The notes: a model not told the origin generated them from the sequence alone. Shown: positions 11,423 to 23,202, counted from the first letter of the stretch. The stretch: DNA of 64,000 bases from Aristolochia californica (GCA_029961685.1 JARWKL010000007.1:7150708-7214707), one strand, 5' to 3'. Program-made: numbers and translations.

Positions 11423-12967
11423 GTTGCTGCAAAGCTGCTTCTCTGGGATCGCTGGTGCATGACCGGGGACCATGATGATCCCTCTCTGTATTTGCCGCTT
11501 ATCCCACTCTGTTAAATAGTGGGGAAGAAGACGACATCGGGTACTCTATTTTAATTCTGGAAAGTTACTACTGTTGATTCTCGTTGCTCACTTCTTTTGC
11601 TGGAATTGCCTTTCCGCTAGCAAGCTGAAACTATCTCGGTCAGTTTTTAGTTCCGTCATTGTGTTGCTGATCATCTGAAACTCTCTCTACTGGATCGTTA
11701 CTGCGTCGCGGGGAAGAAGGAGATGTTGGTTCCACTCGCTGGTTGACATCTTATTCCAGAAACCTTCCATATTACTGCTAGTTTTCCTTTGTTTATTTAT
11801 CTCTGGACATAATCTCCTCTGTTGGATTGATTTTATATTCAAAAAGTTTTCGAAAACATTTTGTTGGTGGGAGTTATCATCGATCAAAAAGTTTCCTTGA
11901 CTGCTATTCAGTCGTTGTTGGCTATCTTCGGAAATATTTTTTGAACATGCCTCTAGTAGTCTCTTTGCTGGACTTCCATACCTAGTTGTTGTCCTACATT
12001 GTTCGAAGATCTCTTCATTTGCTGGTTGGTTGGTATCTTTCCGGACTGCTCTTATTTTTGAGTCTCTATTTGTTGGATTACTTATGTTCTGCCATTTTTG
12101 CTCTTTGATTTTTTCGCTCTGTTCGGCTCCGCAGAGAAAAAGAAGCTACTGTTGAAAAAATAATGTTCCGTAAGCTAGGAAACTTGGTTCTGATGAGTCT
12201 CGCAGTGGTTCTGATCGAGACCTAGTCCAGTCCGAATTGAGCCAAACAAAGCTAGAGACCTGAGCTTACTGCTTCTGCACCAGTATGTCGAGTTAACCCG
12301 GACCAAGTCAACCCAATCCAGGTCAACCCAGTGAGTCAACTCGGGTCCGGTTCAACCTGACTCAGCCTACTAATTTCCTGCCTTGGTTATATGTGTTTGG
12401 GTTCTGAGTTCTATACATATTTTTTCTACATCTCAATTATATTACTCTACTATTTGACTCAGTTTGACTCAATTCTCTATCTCCAGCTGGATTATTATCT
12501 TTGATTATTACTCGGATCCAACATACTATTTGGTGCAACTTCCTTATCTATTGATGGACTCGCTGCGGACTATTTCATGTGTCCTTGTTACTCTTAAGGA
12601 CTTCTATTATTTACCGGTTATCCGCTGCTATATAACTGCACATGTGGTACATGTTATTTGGGCATTGACCCATTTCTGCTACTGCTATTGTGTCTCTTTG
12701 ATTGAGACTTTATTTCTAAAGAAGAACTCCTTGGTCACTTGTCTTGGGTTCATTATTTGTTGATTGTTGTCGGCATTGGCTCGTCTTATGTGGAATTTAA
12801 ATTTCTTAGAAAAATAAAGAACATGGTGGTCTCATCATTCTATCTTCCTCTTTACCCATTACCCATTACTCATTGGTTATTTGGCAGTCTTTCTCCTACC
12901 GTCCTTTATTTGACTCTCACATACCCTTTTGGGCCAACCTCTTGTGTGTTGCTTCGGTTGGTTTACC

Positions 12968-12970
<3 letters not shown>

Positions 12971-13053
<83 letters not shown>

Positions 13054-13066
13054 GATAGATAGATAT
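12971..13066 (+). repeat. (AC)n followed by (GATA)n microsatellite
   Basis: An uninterrupted AC run of about 48 bases (12971-13019) passes directly into about ten GATA/AATA units (13024-13066). It lies inside the LTR element. Confidence 0.95.
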
Positions 13067-13555
13067 GGGTGTTTTTAAGTCTATTGAGACTTTTTATATG
13101 TATTTGTGAGTCTTTTATCGTCATCTTGTGAATAACAGACAATATCCACTTTATTGATTATTATCACTATATTTGCTTGAAATCCTTTGAGTTTGGTTTT
13201 GACTTATGTTTTATCACCCATTTCTACCATTTGAGAATTTGTACCTAGTGTCGTACTTATCCTTGAGACATAATGATGGAGAAGCTTATTACTACATCTA
13301 TGTTATTTGGTTCAAGTTGGGATCACTGCCATAACCTCCCAGCTTGAGGGGGAGAAGTAGAAAATGAAGTAGAAAAAAGAGGTATTTTATTCCATATGTT
13401 GTGGTAATTTCAATGTGACAAAAATATTCAAGAAAGGGGGAGCATAAAAGATGATGTTTTTAGATCTAAGAAGAAATTTTTGCAGCAAAGAAAATTAAAG
13501 GTCAAGAATCCTTTTCATTGCAAGCTGAAGTTATAAACTCCAGCTTAAGGGATAG

Positions 13556-13870
13556 TGTTGAAGAGAAGCTATGAAAGCTTCTTACATGACTCTTATAATA
13601 TGAAGTTTTACATTGCCAAAATGATTATGGAAGGAGGTCTCACAGAAAAGTTTCAGTTTAAAGGTGTTTTAGTTATGTTAGTCTTCTATTTATGTTGAGT
13701 TATTTAATTATGTTAGGACTCATCTTTAAGTGTTAGAGTTTGAGTGTGATTGGGATAAAGGTAGTTTAATTGTAATCGGACTCTACTACTTTCCTCTATT
13801 ATAAATAGGAGTTCATGTACTCTGATTATATCAAGTCAATGAAGTTTTTTTCTTTTTCATAAATTCAACA
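13556..13870 (+). repeat. Right LTR of the 7552-13870 element
   Basis: It is the partner of the left LTR: same TGTTGAAG start, same promoter-like TATTATAAATAGG and same TTCAACA end, with scattered substitutions and small indels. It is preceded by CTTAAGGGATAG, a weak polypurine tract. Confidence 0.88.
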
Positions 13871-15053
13871 CAAATTAAAAAAAATATTACTAAGTTCTTC
13901 TAAAGATACATATGGAGTAGAGATCTTCTAAATTAACATGACCTCTCTAATAACATAATAATTTAACTCTATATGTTTCATTCTTTCACGAAAAAATAGA
14001 TTATTAGCAATACACATTAGTTGTTTAAGTGCAACTAGGGTGGCATCGAACCGAGCCGAGCCCGAACCTGCCTATGTTCGCGTCGAACTTGATTTAAATA
14101 TTTCGAGCCGAGCTTCGAACCGAGCCTCGTCTCGAGCCTAAAATTGTTACCGAGCTCGAGCCCAAAATTTTTAACCGAGCTAGAGCCAAGCTTGGAGCCT
14201 CAACATATATTTAAAATATTTTAAAAAATATATATCAAATAAATTATATATAAAATTATACATACATTTTACATAAAATTGGGCATGACCTCTACATAAA
14301 ATTAGGCATAACCTATATATATATAATACATGTATAAGATTGGGCATAACCTCTTCTTAAAATTGAGCATAATCTATGTATATAATACCTGTATAAAATT
14401 CGACATGACTTCTACTTAAAATTGGGCATAATCAATATACACAATACCTGCATAAACACTCCATAAACACTACATAAAATTATCTATACATTCCATAAAC
14501 ACTTTATGAAATTTTTTATATACTCTATAAACACTCCATGAAATTGTTTATACACTCCATAAAACAGTCTAAACACTCCATACACTGCATAACATTATAA
14601 ATAAACTCCATACAATAATCAAACACTACAAAATTAAATGAAATATCACTATCAATTTACAATCACCCAAATAAAAACTAAAAATCCATTATAAAAGTAC
14701 AAACTATAGTTGTTTCTCTTAATGCTAGAAAATAAATACGTCCCTGCATGAGCAAAATCTCCACCTATGACAAAAACAAAAAATTAAAATTAGTTATTGT
14801 CAGATAAAAAATTACTCTTCCACTACTAGTTACTTAATGTCGTTAAAAATATTAAAATTACCATGATGAGAGAAACATGAAAAACCATGAAGCTGGTAGC
14901 ATTATCTCTACACTCTTCTTTTCAGGTTGTAATCATAAAACAAAATTTTAATAAATAAAACTAAAAAATATACTAAAAAATATCATAATAAATAATGAAT
15001 CAAAGAAATTCACCTTTTGATTTTTCTTTACACCGTGAAGAACCCGAACCCAA

Positions 15054-17027
15054 TCACTGCCACAAATCAAAGCTTGAATTGTATTTGGTCTCTATTACTC
15101 TACCACTAACACTAAATGTAGACTTTGAAGCTACTGTGGATATGGGAATTACAAGGATGTCTGCTGCCATCTTAGATAATACCCGAAATTTCATATGATT
15201 CACTTTCCACCATTCTAAAACATCGAAATTATATTGTGAAGTTTCCTCACAACTATATACACTTTCTTCAAGATAAATTTCCAATTCTGACCTTGGTGAA
15301 TTAACCACATCCTTTTGTTTCATATAACTCATTAACTTTGACCAACCTGAACTTGATGAAGGCCTACGACTTGTGGAAACACCCATAGAGCTAGTACTTG
15401 AAACAATCTCTTCATTTCTAATATCCACATTATATAAGGATACATATTCATCGTAGATCTCATATAAGGTGCGTCAAACTAAATTTATATTCATTGTAGC
15501 TTCCTCATAATATATCACTGGAAAACACATTTCGATCAACTTTAATTTGATCTTTGGATCCAAAATTGAAGCAACAACCATCAATAAATTGCATTCACCC
15601 CAGTACTTCTCAAATTTCTTTTTCATTCTACTAACCATTGTCCTAATGAAAACATTTTCATTTGTAGAATGAAAATCCAGAACTTCTTTTACCCTATATA
15701 CCTCACTAAGGTAAAAATTAGAAGTAGGGTAGTCACTCTTAGAAATTATATTAGTAACTGCATTAAAAACTTCTAGATTCTCACACACCATGTCAACCTT
15801 TTCCCATTCATCAAAACTTGGCAAACAATCATAAGTTGGTTCTCTAACTTTAAATCTAGTGAATACATCTTTGAATTTTAATGCAGAAGACAACATGTCA
15901 TAAGTGGAGTTCCAACAAGTTGGAATATAAATAACCAACCTCTTTTCACCAAGTTCTAATTGTTGCACAATTTCAGAAAAAGTGCGAAGTCTAGCCTCAG
16001 ATAGATTTATGAATTTGACACTTTCACGCACATTATAATTGATATCATTAATCTGAACAAGACCATCTTGAACTAATAAGTTCAAAATATGAGCACAACA
16101 ACGCACATGAAACAACTTTCCACCACACACCAAAGTTTTTTTCCTTGAAGAATCTTGTTTCAAAACTCTGATACAAACATCATTATATGCAGCATTATCA
16201 ATTGAGATACTAAAAAATTTATTTTCAATTTCCCACTCTTTCAAACACTTGTAAATAGCATCTGCTATATCAACGCCATGACGAGGAGGAGGAACATGCA
16301 CAAAACTCAATACTCGTTTTTGTCGCTTCCAATTACTGTCAATAAAATGCCCAGTAATAACCATGTATTCAATCTTTTGATTTTGGGACTTCCAAAGATC
16401 CATGGTAAGACTAATCTTGTTAATCTCTTTTAACAAAATTTTCAATTTCTTTTTCCCTGCCTCATACACCTCCATACACTTCTTCTTAATGGTCTTACAG
16501 AATATTTTCTCATAATTCATATTTGCCATCTTTATTACAAAATTAAATCCCTCCTCTTCTACTATCATGAATGGATGCTCATGCATAAGAATCCAATGAG
16601 CAATGAGTACTCTCATTTTAGCTTGATCATATTTTCCTCCAAAATCCATAAAAGAAAGTCTAGATGGACTCTGATCAACATTAGACCCCGCTCCCACTGG
16701 TTGAAAGTTTAAGGTTTTTTGTTTTCTCATTGCCACTTTTCTACTAGTGCAACTTTTCAAATGTCGACTCATATGTGTGGTCACTCCACTACTAATAACA
16801 CTCAAATTGATTTTACAATGAACACACTGAGCCTTTTATGTACCATTAAGTGATACTTCTTTGAATTCCAACCACACATTAGACTTTTTTTGTTTTTTTG
16901 AAGTATGGGTAGAGTCACCTTCATCCTCATTTATGGAGGGTAGTGACTCTGTTGGAGTTGAGTCACTATTTATGGCCACACTAGAACTAGTGTTAATTAT
17001 TGATGTCAATTGAGGAGGTGTTGACAT
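15054..17027 (-). pseudogene. hAT (Ac-like) transposase, degenerate
   Basis: From 17027 leftward the pieces are: a Ser/Thr-rich N-terminus; a BED-type zinc finger (CVHC...H...C), separated from the N-terminus by an in-frame stop near 16836; a long catalytic and insertion region (443-codon frame 15474-16805) with ISLTMDLWKS, SISIDNAAYND and PTCWNSTYDML; and, after a stop and frame change near 15474, the hATC dimerisation region (FDVLEWWKVN, then DILVIPISTVASKSTFS). The order and motifs match plant hAT transposases of the BED/RICESLEEPER type. At least two inactivating lesions are visible. The protein would act in the nucleus on the element's own inverted repeats. Confidence 0.9.
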
Positions 17028-17377
17028 TCTTACTTCTACAAAAAAACAAAATTACAAATTAAAAACATAGAGAAAAGAAAGTTATCTAAACAACAAAGAT
17101 CCTACACATAATTTAAGATACTTGTCTATTTTTAGAGGAAGGTACGTGATGTTGTGACAATCGGGAACGACCCTTGTCTTTCAATACAGAGGGGTCTCTT
17201 TGAGCCTGTAGCCCTGCACCCAATAGTTTCCTGTCCAATATACCGATCTTTTTTTATATATAAATTTAAAAACTTCTAAAAGAAGGAAATAAGCACAACA
17301 ACATTATCTTCTAATATTCTGATGAAATTCAACCTCAATACCAAGAAATTAATGATAAAAAAAAAAATTCAAACCTT

Positions 17378-19075
17378 ACAGAAACAAAAATTGTGTTCGC
17401 CGTTCAGGGATATCTCCAAAAGCTTTTCCAAGAATGAAGGAGCACTGCTGAAACGAAACGAGAGTTAGAAATTTTGTAGGGTTAGGTCGGTGACGAAAAA
17501 AACAGAACATTAAATAAAAATCTTACCTCTCGTCGGACAGTCATTTTCGTCTCGTCAGCGAGGAAGAACTTTGGATGAAGAAATTGAAGAGGAAGGATAA
17601 AAATCGATTGAAAAAAAGAGAGATAATTTACATTCGTTTGTATCTAGCGTATCAATTCAACGAAATATTGGGTCTAAAAATAAAAATTCTATACTATATT
17701 CCGAAATGTTCTGATCTAATATGTATGATGAATACATGCTTACTAAACTTGTTATTAGTCTAACATAATAGAATTGGGTTGAATTCCATATGCATAAAAA
17801 AAAATTTGTTTTGGTGAACAACAATTTAATTATTATGGTTCACAATATTATATTTAGGAATAGGAAGAGTTCCATAGGAATAAGAAAAAGACACATGAAG
17901 AAAGAACAAGCTCTGATCACACCAGATAGGTTTTTTTTACAGTTTTGCCGTTAGGACATGATTTTTGTCTACACAATTGCTTCAAAGAGCATGTTATCGT
18001 AATTTTAATTCTCTCAAGTTATTGAAAAAAAAAAAACAGAACCAAGTCACAATAGAAGCTGCAGAAAAAAGGTAAAGACTAATCATTGCATTTTGGATAA
18101 AAAAGTCCACTACCAGATAAAATATAATCAATATGGACACAATATATATGAACAGAGATCAATATAAGTAGTGAACTAGCAAAAGTAGATGTGCACTGTA
18201 CATTGAAAATGTTGATAATCCACATATTGTGACTAGAAGAAGGGCTTTGAGACTTTGTCCACAGGAAAATCGTATAGGATACCTAATGTAAGACAACATA
18301 TGAATGACGACAGTACAAAATGCAATGCCGAGCAAAGGATGAATGATCCTTTTCAGCTTAAACAGATTCTTAAGAGAGAACAAAATTTTTATGCATTTAA
18401 AACCAATACCGCTGATAACAACATAGGTGGAAATTGGAAGGTCAAAGTTTAGGCGTGTGAGTAATAAGATAATAATCAACTACATGGTCTGCTAAATTCT
18501 CTTCATGCATAAAAAAAACCACATGATAGAAAATGGATACAAGATAAACTTATTGATTGAGGAAAAAAGGAATAAAAATGATTAAAATGATGTATTTAAC
18601 TTTATCTGGAATATATACAACAAACCCCAGAGTCCTGTCAACCAAAAGCTAACTAGACTTACAGAAGATAAAAATGAAAAAAAAATCAACACTGAAATCA
18701 CAGAGGAAGAAAACGTATAGAAGATAAAAATGAAAAAAAAAATCAACACTAAAATAGTAGAGGAAGAAAACGTACAGAAGACAAAAATCAACACCGAAAT
18801 CGCACAGGAAGAAAACATACAAAAGATAAAAATGAAAAAAAAAAATCAACACTTACAGAAATAGAGAGTGTTCGCCGTTCGGGGATATCTTCATAACCTT
18901 TCAATGAATGAAGGATCACTGCTGAAACGAAGCAAGAGTTAGAGATTTTTTAGGATTAGGTCGGCGACGCAAAAAAAAACATTAAATAAAAATCTTACCT
19001 CCCGTCGGACCGTGGCTTTCGTTCGTCGGCGAGGAAGAACGTCGGATGAAGAAATTGAAGAGGAAGACGAAAAAA
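17378..19075 (-). repeat. Duplicated ~220-bp module inside the hAT element
   Basis: Two segments, about 17378-17600 and 18853-19075, share the same string of words (GTTCGCCGTTC, then GAATGAAGGA.CACTGCTGAAACGAA, GGTTAGGTCGG, AAATAAAAATCTTACC, AAGAAATTGAAGAGGAAG) about 1475 bases apart. A third copy of the same module is in the smaller hAT at about 10845-11010. On the minus strand the module lies upstream of the transposase and may be its 5' untranslated or promoter region. Confidence 0.7.
18661..18855 (+). repeat. ~58-bp minisatellite inside the hAT element
   Basis: About 3.5 imperfect units of a purine-rich repeat contain AGAAGATAAAAATGAAAAA, AATCAACACTGAAAT and AGAGGAAGAAAACGTA. They start near 18662, 18720, 18775 and 18819. 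The third unit is shortened. The repeat abuts the second copy of the duplicated module. Confidence 0.8.
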
Positions 19076-20080
19076 TCGAAGTCTTTGACAGAGATTGAGG
19101 AATCGGAGAGGGAGAACGAGGGATTTGAAGACTAAAATCCCCCGTTTCCCATGAATACCCGCCGATGGACAGTGATTTCCGCGAGAAGATCATGCTGGAA
19201 CGGCATGGAAATGGTAGAGAAGTATGGGTTCCCAGACGGGACTCTCTTTCCTAAAAAAAATTTTAGAACTCCCCCCGATTCCCGAATCGCCGCTCGTTAA
19301 AACGAGCCAGTTAGCGAGCCAGCGAGCCAAACCTGGCTCTGCTTGAGCTTGGCTTGTTAATCTAAAAGAACTTATTTCTAAGCTCGAGCTCGATATATAA
19401 CGAATCGAACCGAGCCAACTCGGTTCGAAGTCACCCTAAGTGCAACACCTCATCTCCATCGAAAGTACAACTAGGAACCCAAATTCTTCCTTTAATAATC
19501 TCACCCACATAAGTTAACATGCAATGTGAGATGTCCCCCTATATTTTGTTTTATGTTGTAAACCTACAGTTTGTTTCCTACTCCTTTGTGTCATAAGATT
19601 CCCTCCAATGAATCTACAAACACCACTCATAGATAACCTATCTAATTTAGATCCATGCAAAATTAGTATTTGGAAAACCTTCAATCTCAAGGAGTCTGAG
19701 GTTTATACAATAACCTCATACCTAGTGACTATTTCAAGTACCTCAAAATATTATACATCGCATCAGGATGAATAATTCAAGGGGATTCCATAAATTGATT
19801 CTCATATAAATCGCAAACAAAATACCTAGAAATCAAGTCCACTCTCCATAAAAGTATTTATTGGTTTAACTCTAATAATCCTGTCTCTTTCAAGAGATGA
19901 GCCACATACTTCCTTTGAAACAACAATATCTTAGAACGACTCCCAGATCCTTGGTTTAAAATTTTGATTGTAAATATTGTTATACCTTTCAAATCACTTC
20001 TTCACAAAATAATATCAAATAGATATACCAATAAAAATACTAAAAACCCTAATAATGCAAACTAATTGAATTATGTTTTC

Positions 20081-20587
20081 ATGTGATATAAGTTAGTTCC
20101 TGAGTCCAAATAAAAAAGCATACGTAACTCGAATTGAACAAGTGCTTAAATGCAAATTGAATGAATATGGGTAACATATTTATTATTTAATTATATTTAT
20201 TATTTAATAGAATGGACCGAAATTAAGTGATCTAATTTTGTTAAGCTCATTAAAGAATATGGGTCAATTGAATAGATACTATAGAGAATTATGAGAACCC
20301 TATATAAGGAGACGCATTATGGTTATGGCCCCTAAGAGACTAAATCACACACGATTTTTCTTCTCCCCATTCGGAAGAGAGACGATATTCCCATTGAGGA
20401 ACTAAGGAGATTTAATTGAGGAAGATCACAAAACCAATCATTTATTCGTATTAATTGCCACAGAATTCCGCCAAAGTAGGTGATCGTTTGGAATGGATCC
20501 AAGTATTTATCCTAAATCCAAATATTTTCGCATGATGTAAATTCTGTATTAGGATTTAAGAATAAAATTAATAAAGTTTTTCTAACA
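20081..20587 (+). mobile_element. Possible solo LTR
   Basis: The block starts TGATATAAG and ends TTCTAACA. It contains a TATA-like CTATATAAGG near 20300 and an AATAAAG poly-A-like signal near 20575, an LTR-like layout of about 0.5 kb. No second copy, primer-binding site or target duplication was found in the window. It ends exactly where BAHD fragment similarity starts, which suggests that it or its insertion truncated that gene copy. Confidence 0.4.
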
Positions 20588-21027
20588 GGAGGTCACGAGT
20601 ACGTCCGGCCGAACCCATCCGTGACGACGTGATGCATTGTCTTTCCAATAGACATATCGGAGCAGGGGAAGCCCATAACCTGAACAGCTACCAAAGGTGT
20701 CTCCTACTTCCCCTCCCATTTGTCAGATGACACAGGAACTAGCTAGGAACTGACGAGTGAAGTCGGCGCTAGACTCGGCGAGTGTGAAAGAGAGTCGGAG
20801 TCACCGTCCGATAAACGAATAACGCGAGGGTGACTGAGAGGGAGAGGGAGCGTTTAAGTAGAGTGAATTGCAAGTCTCAGTAGTCTTGGGTGGAGAGGAG
20901 CTATTGAACTGGAGAAAATGACAACGCATAACATCAAAGTATGTGAGAGGGAGCTTTGCTGGAGGAGCCGAACCCAATGGCAGAGACACTGGCCACCGTT
21001 CCAACACTTTCACTGCCTCAACCGCCA
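20588..21027 (-). pseudogene. BAHD acyltransferase N-terminal fragment (copy 2)
   Basis: On the minus strand an ATG at 21027 opens MAVEAVKVLERWPVSLPLGS, and the BAHD N-terminus continues to LTYFDVM. Frames then break, but similarity goes on to the active site, read as TMHHVVTDGFG near 20620-20640. Sequence stops right after HxxxD. The C-terminal half with YFGNC and DFGWG is missing. It most resembles the intact copy at 5.05-6.45 kb (HVVTDGFGG). An upstream AT-rich TATA-like block at about 21210 also resembles that gene, so promoter and N-terminus were duplicated together and then truncated. It is clearly non-functional as an acyltransferase. Confidence 0.85.
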
Positions 21028-21030
21028 TGT

Positions 21031-21184
21031 GCTTTCTGATGCGAACGCAGAAGATGATGGAAAGACAGACCGAGCCCGCCGAGTGCTTTCTGATGCGAAC
21101 GCAGGAGATGATGGAAAGACAGACCGAGCCCGCCATGTGCTTTCTGATGCGAACGCAGAAGATGATGGAAAGACAGACCGAGCT
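21031..21184 (-). repeat. 54-bp tandem triplication at the BAHD fragment start
   Basis: Units begin at 21031, 21085 and 21139 with GCTTTCTGATGCGAACGCAG and differ at only a few bases. The period of 54 is exactly 18 codons, so on the minus strand the repeat stays open and reads into the BAHD ATG as repeated G-S-V-C-L-S-I-I-like peptide. The intact copy at 6454 has no such repeat. Confidence 0.92.
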
Positions 21185-21228
21185 TGATGGAGAGACGAAG
21201 GATATCGTCCTGATAATATAATGATGAG

Positions 21229-22337
21229 AATTTTACTATTACTACCCATTTTAAAAAAAAATAATAACACACATGACCAATTTTTTAACATTATTGCATA
21301 AAATCCCAATTTTTAACCCGTCAACTGCACATGTGTACAATCAAAAGTGACATGGAGCCGTGTCATCATGCCACATCAGCACCTGAGAGTCTTACGCCAT
21401 GTCACCCACTCATCGATAAGCTATGCCATCCTCCATGTAGGACGACATGTCATATGCCATGTCATTGAACGTTGCATTTTTTCTCCCATTTTCTTTGCAC
21501 TATTAAGTTAGGTTATTTTTAATTAATTTTTTATAAAAATATTAATTTTTTGTTTTAAAAAATCTTACACATTTCATTTCATTACCTTCGCTTTAATATA
21601 ATAAGAAATATATATTTTGATTTTAATTATTTCAAAATTTTAATATAATTAATATTTTATTTTACTTAATACCTTAATGTAATTATTTAACCTTAAAATA
21701 TTACTTATTTTAATTTAATATTTAGTAAAAAAATAATTTAGTATGAAAATTCTTATTTGTTGGTACAAATATTCTACCTTTTTTTATTACAACAACAAAT
21801 AAAATTCGTATATAATTAATCAATTAAAAATTTTATTCTTACCTATTTAACACCTTTCATTATTGATTTAAAATATTTACAATTTAAAATTTTATTTTAT
21901 AGTTTAAAATCTAATATGTAGGTACACCTTTTATTACCTTATATTTAAAAATATTTTTTAAAAAATATTTAAATCAAAAAAATATTTTTCAAAAATATTT
22001 AATTATTTAGAAAATAAAATTTTACTTTTAAATATTTTAGAAAATTTTAATCTTTAAAAAAATATTATTATTAAATATTTATTCTTTAATGCAACTTCCT
22101 ATGGGGTGACGTAGCTTCTTGATGATGTGGTGGGTGATATGGCATAAGACTCTTCGGGTGCATATGTGGCATGATGATGTGTCAACATGTAAGCGGTCAA
22201 TGTTTACGTGTCACCTTTGATTGTACACATTGTGTAGTTGACCAGTCAAAGTTGAGTATTTGTGTAATTAAGTGCAAAAGTTGATTATTTGTGCGATTAT
22301 TTTTAAAAAAAGTATAATTTAATAAATGAAAAATATA
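21229..22337. mobile_element. AT-rich inverted-repeat element A (MITE/MULE-like)
   Basis: The outer 250-300 bases on each side are imperfect inverted repeats. The left side has CATCATGCCACATCAGCACC, GTGTACAATCAAAAGTGACA and GCCATGTCA. The right side has the reverse order, with GGCATGATGATGTG and CACCTTTGATTGTACAC. The core is almost pure A/T. It begins GAATTTTACTATTACTACCC, like elements B and C. No transposase is present. The exact right end is uncertain. Confidence 0.5.
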
Positions 22338-22950
22338 GAATTTTACTAAAATACCCCTTTTAAAAAAATATTCATGAAAATAACCTACTCAAAAAAACAA
22401 TTTTAAAAATACCTGACTTTGATCGATCAACTAACTACTTGGAAAATCCAATGTGACACTTCATCATTTGACACCCACATGGTGCCATGTCACCATCTGA
22501 AGATAGCATGTGCCACGTTATCTAATACGTCGCCAATTGCCACGCCAACGACCATGTAGACTGCCACATCAACATAAGATTTTTTTCTCCCATTTTCCTT
22601 TCATTATAGATTTAAGCTATTTTCTAATTTAAAAAATATTTTATAAAAATTAACTTTTAGGTTTCAAAAAATTTATTTGTTGGTAGATGTTTCATATAAT
22701 TTTAGGTTTTATAAAAATCATATAAAATGTGAAATATATTTTTTTTTACAAAATATCAACAAATAAGATTTTTAAAACCTAAAATAATTTTTAAAATTAC
22801 AAAAGAACTTAAATCAATAAAGAAAGGAAAATAGGAGGGAAAAAAAATCGTGTCGATGTGGCATGGTTGTCACCAACGTGCCAGTCTACATGGTTGATGC
22901 CATGTCAATGCTGATGTATCAAGTGGTGTTGAACTCTCACCAAAGGGTGG
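22338..22950. mobile_element. AT-rich inverted-repeat element B, truncated
   Basis: It starts GAATTTTACTAAAATACCCC, near-identical to the ends of elements A and C. It has GC-richer arms (CATGGTGCCATGTCACC, GACCATGTAGACTGCCACATC on the left; GATGTGGCATGG, CAGTCTACATGGTTG inverted on the right) around an A/T core. No matching right-hand terminus was found, so it is probably truncated next to the P450 promoter. Confidence 0.45.
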
Positions 22951-23202
22951 TTAACGACTTGTGTGTGGTTGGGATTAAATAGGAGTATGATAAGTGACTC
23001 ATTATCTAACACATAAGAAAGGTAATCAGGGTCCACCATTCACGAAGGATTACATATCAATGAGCAACCCTTAACAGGTAGTGTGGAAGAAGGAGACGCT
23101 GTAGCCCTTACAGACTTGTCTCAGAAAATATCTAAGCCTACTCGAACAAACCCTAGAGAAGGAAAGAGAAGAGCAACTAAATGCCCTTACAGCCATTGGA
23201 CT

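Larger units (their letters stand above)
7552..13870 (+). mobile_element. LTR retrotransposon without recognisable gag-pol
   Basis: The two similar LTRs (7552-7868 and 13556-13870) begin TGTTGAAGAGAAG and end TTCAACA. The primer-binding site TGGTATCAAAGC follows the left LTR and a purine-rich tract precedes the right one. The interior (about 5.7 kb, of which 2.5 kb is a later hAT insertion) has only short open frames and no gag, protease, integrase or reverse transcriptase motif. This suggests a LARD-like non-autonomous element. The LTRs differ at many positions, so the insertion is old. The flanking pentamers CAGAG and CAAAT match at only three of five positions, so the target duplication is decayed or the edges have changed. 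The host sequence is the minus-strand copia remnant. Confidence 0.85.
14036..19438 (-). mobile_element. hAT transposon, full length with decayed transposase
   Basis: The element starts TAGGGTGGCATCGAACCGAG and ends with its inverted partner (TAGGGTGACTTCGAACCGAG on the minus strand). It is flanked by a perfect 8-bp target duplication, AGTGCAAC, at 14028-14035 and 19439-19446. The subterminal regions carry repeated GAGC/CGAG words. Inside, on the minus strand, lies an Ac-like transposase with several lesions. The right third contains an internal duplication and a minisatellite. The element inserted into the RNase H region of the decayed minus-strand copia element. Perfect flanks beside a dead transposase suggest either fairly recent mobilisation in trans or chance preservation. 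Confidence 0.92.
7330..20080 (-). mobile_element. Decayed minus-strand Ty1-copia element split by later insertions
   Basis: Three separated blocks read as one copia RNase H to LTR sequence on the minus strand. At 19447-20080 a degenerate RNase H shows FIGGNLMTQRSRKQ and TKYRGTSHIAC. At 13871-14035 it continues with LMCIANNLFFRERMKHIELN and TPYVSLEELS. At 7475-7551 the C-terminal tail is followed by a polypurine tract (CTTTAGGGAGAG) and, from about 7474 leftward, an LTR starting TGTTCGCATG. The gaps are filled exactly by the hAT element at 14036-19438 and the LTR element at 7552-13870. Many stops are present. The left LTR end and the 5' part of the element were not resolved. Confidence 0.7.

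Noticed and set aside
12739..13026. Open frame ending in a His-Thr repeat
   Set aside because: The tail is a translated (AC)n microsatellite and the rest is interior DNA of the LTR element without similarity.
20918..21221. Plus-strand open frames over the 54-bp repeats as a repeat protein
   Set aside because: They are open because the 54-base period is a multiple of three and lie opposite the BAHD fragment. No start context or homology supports them.
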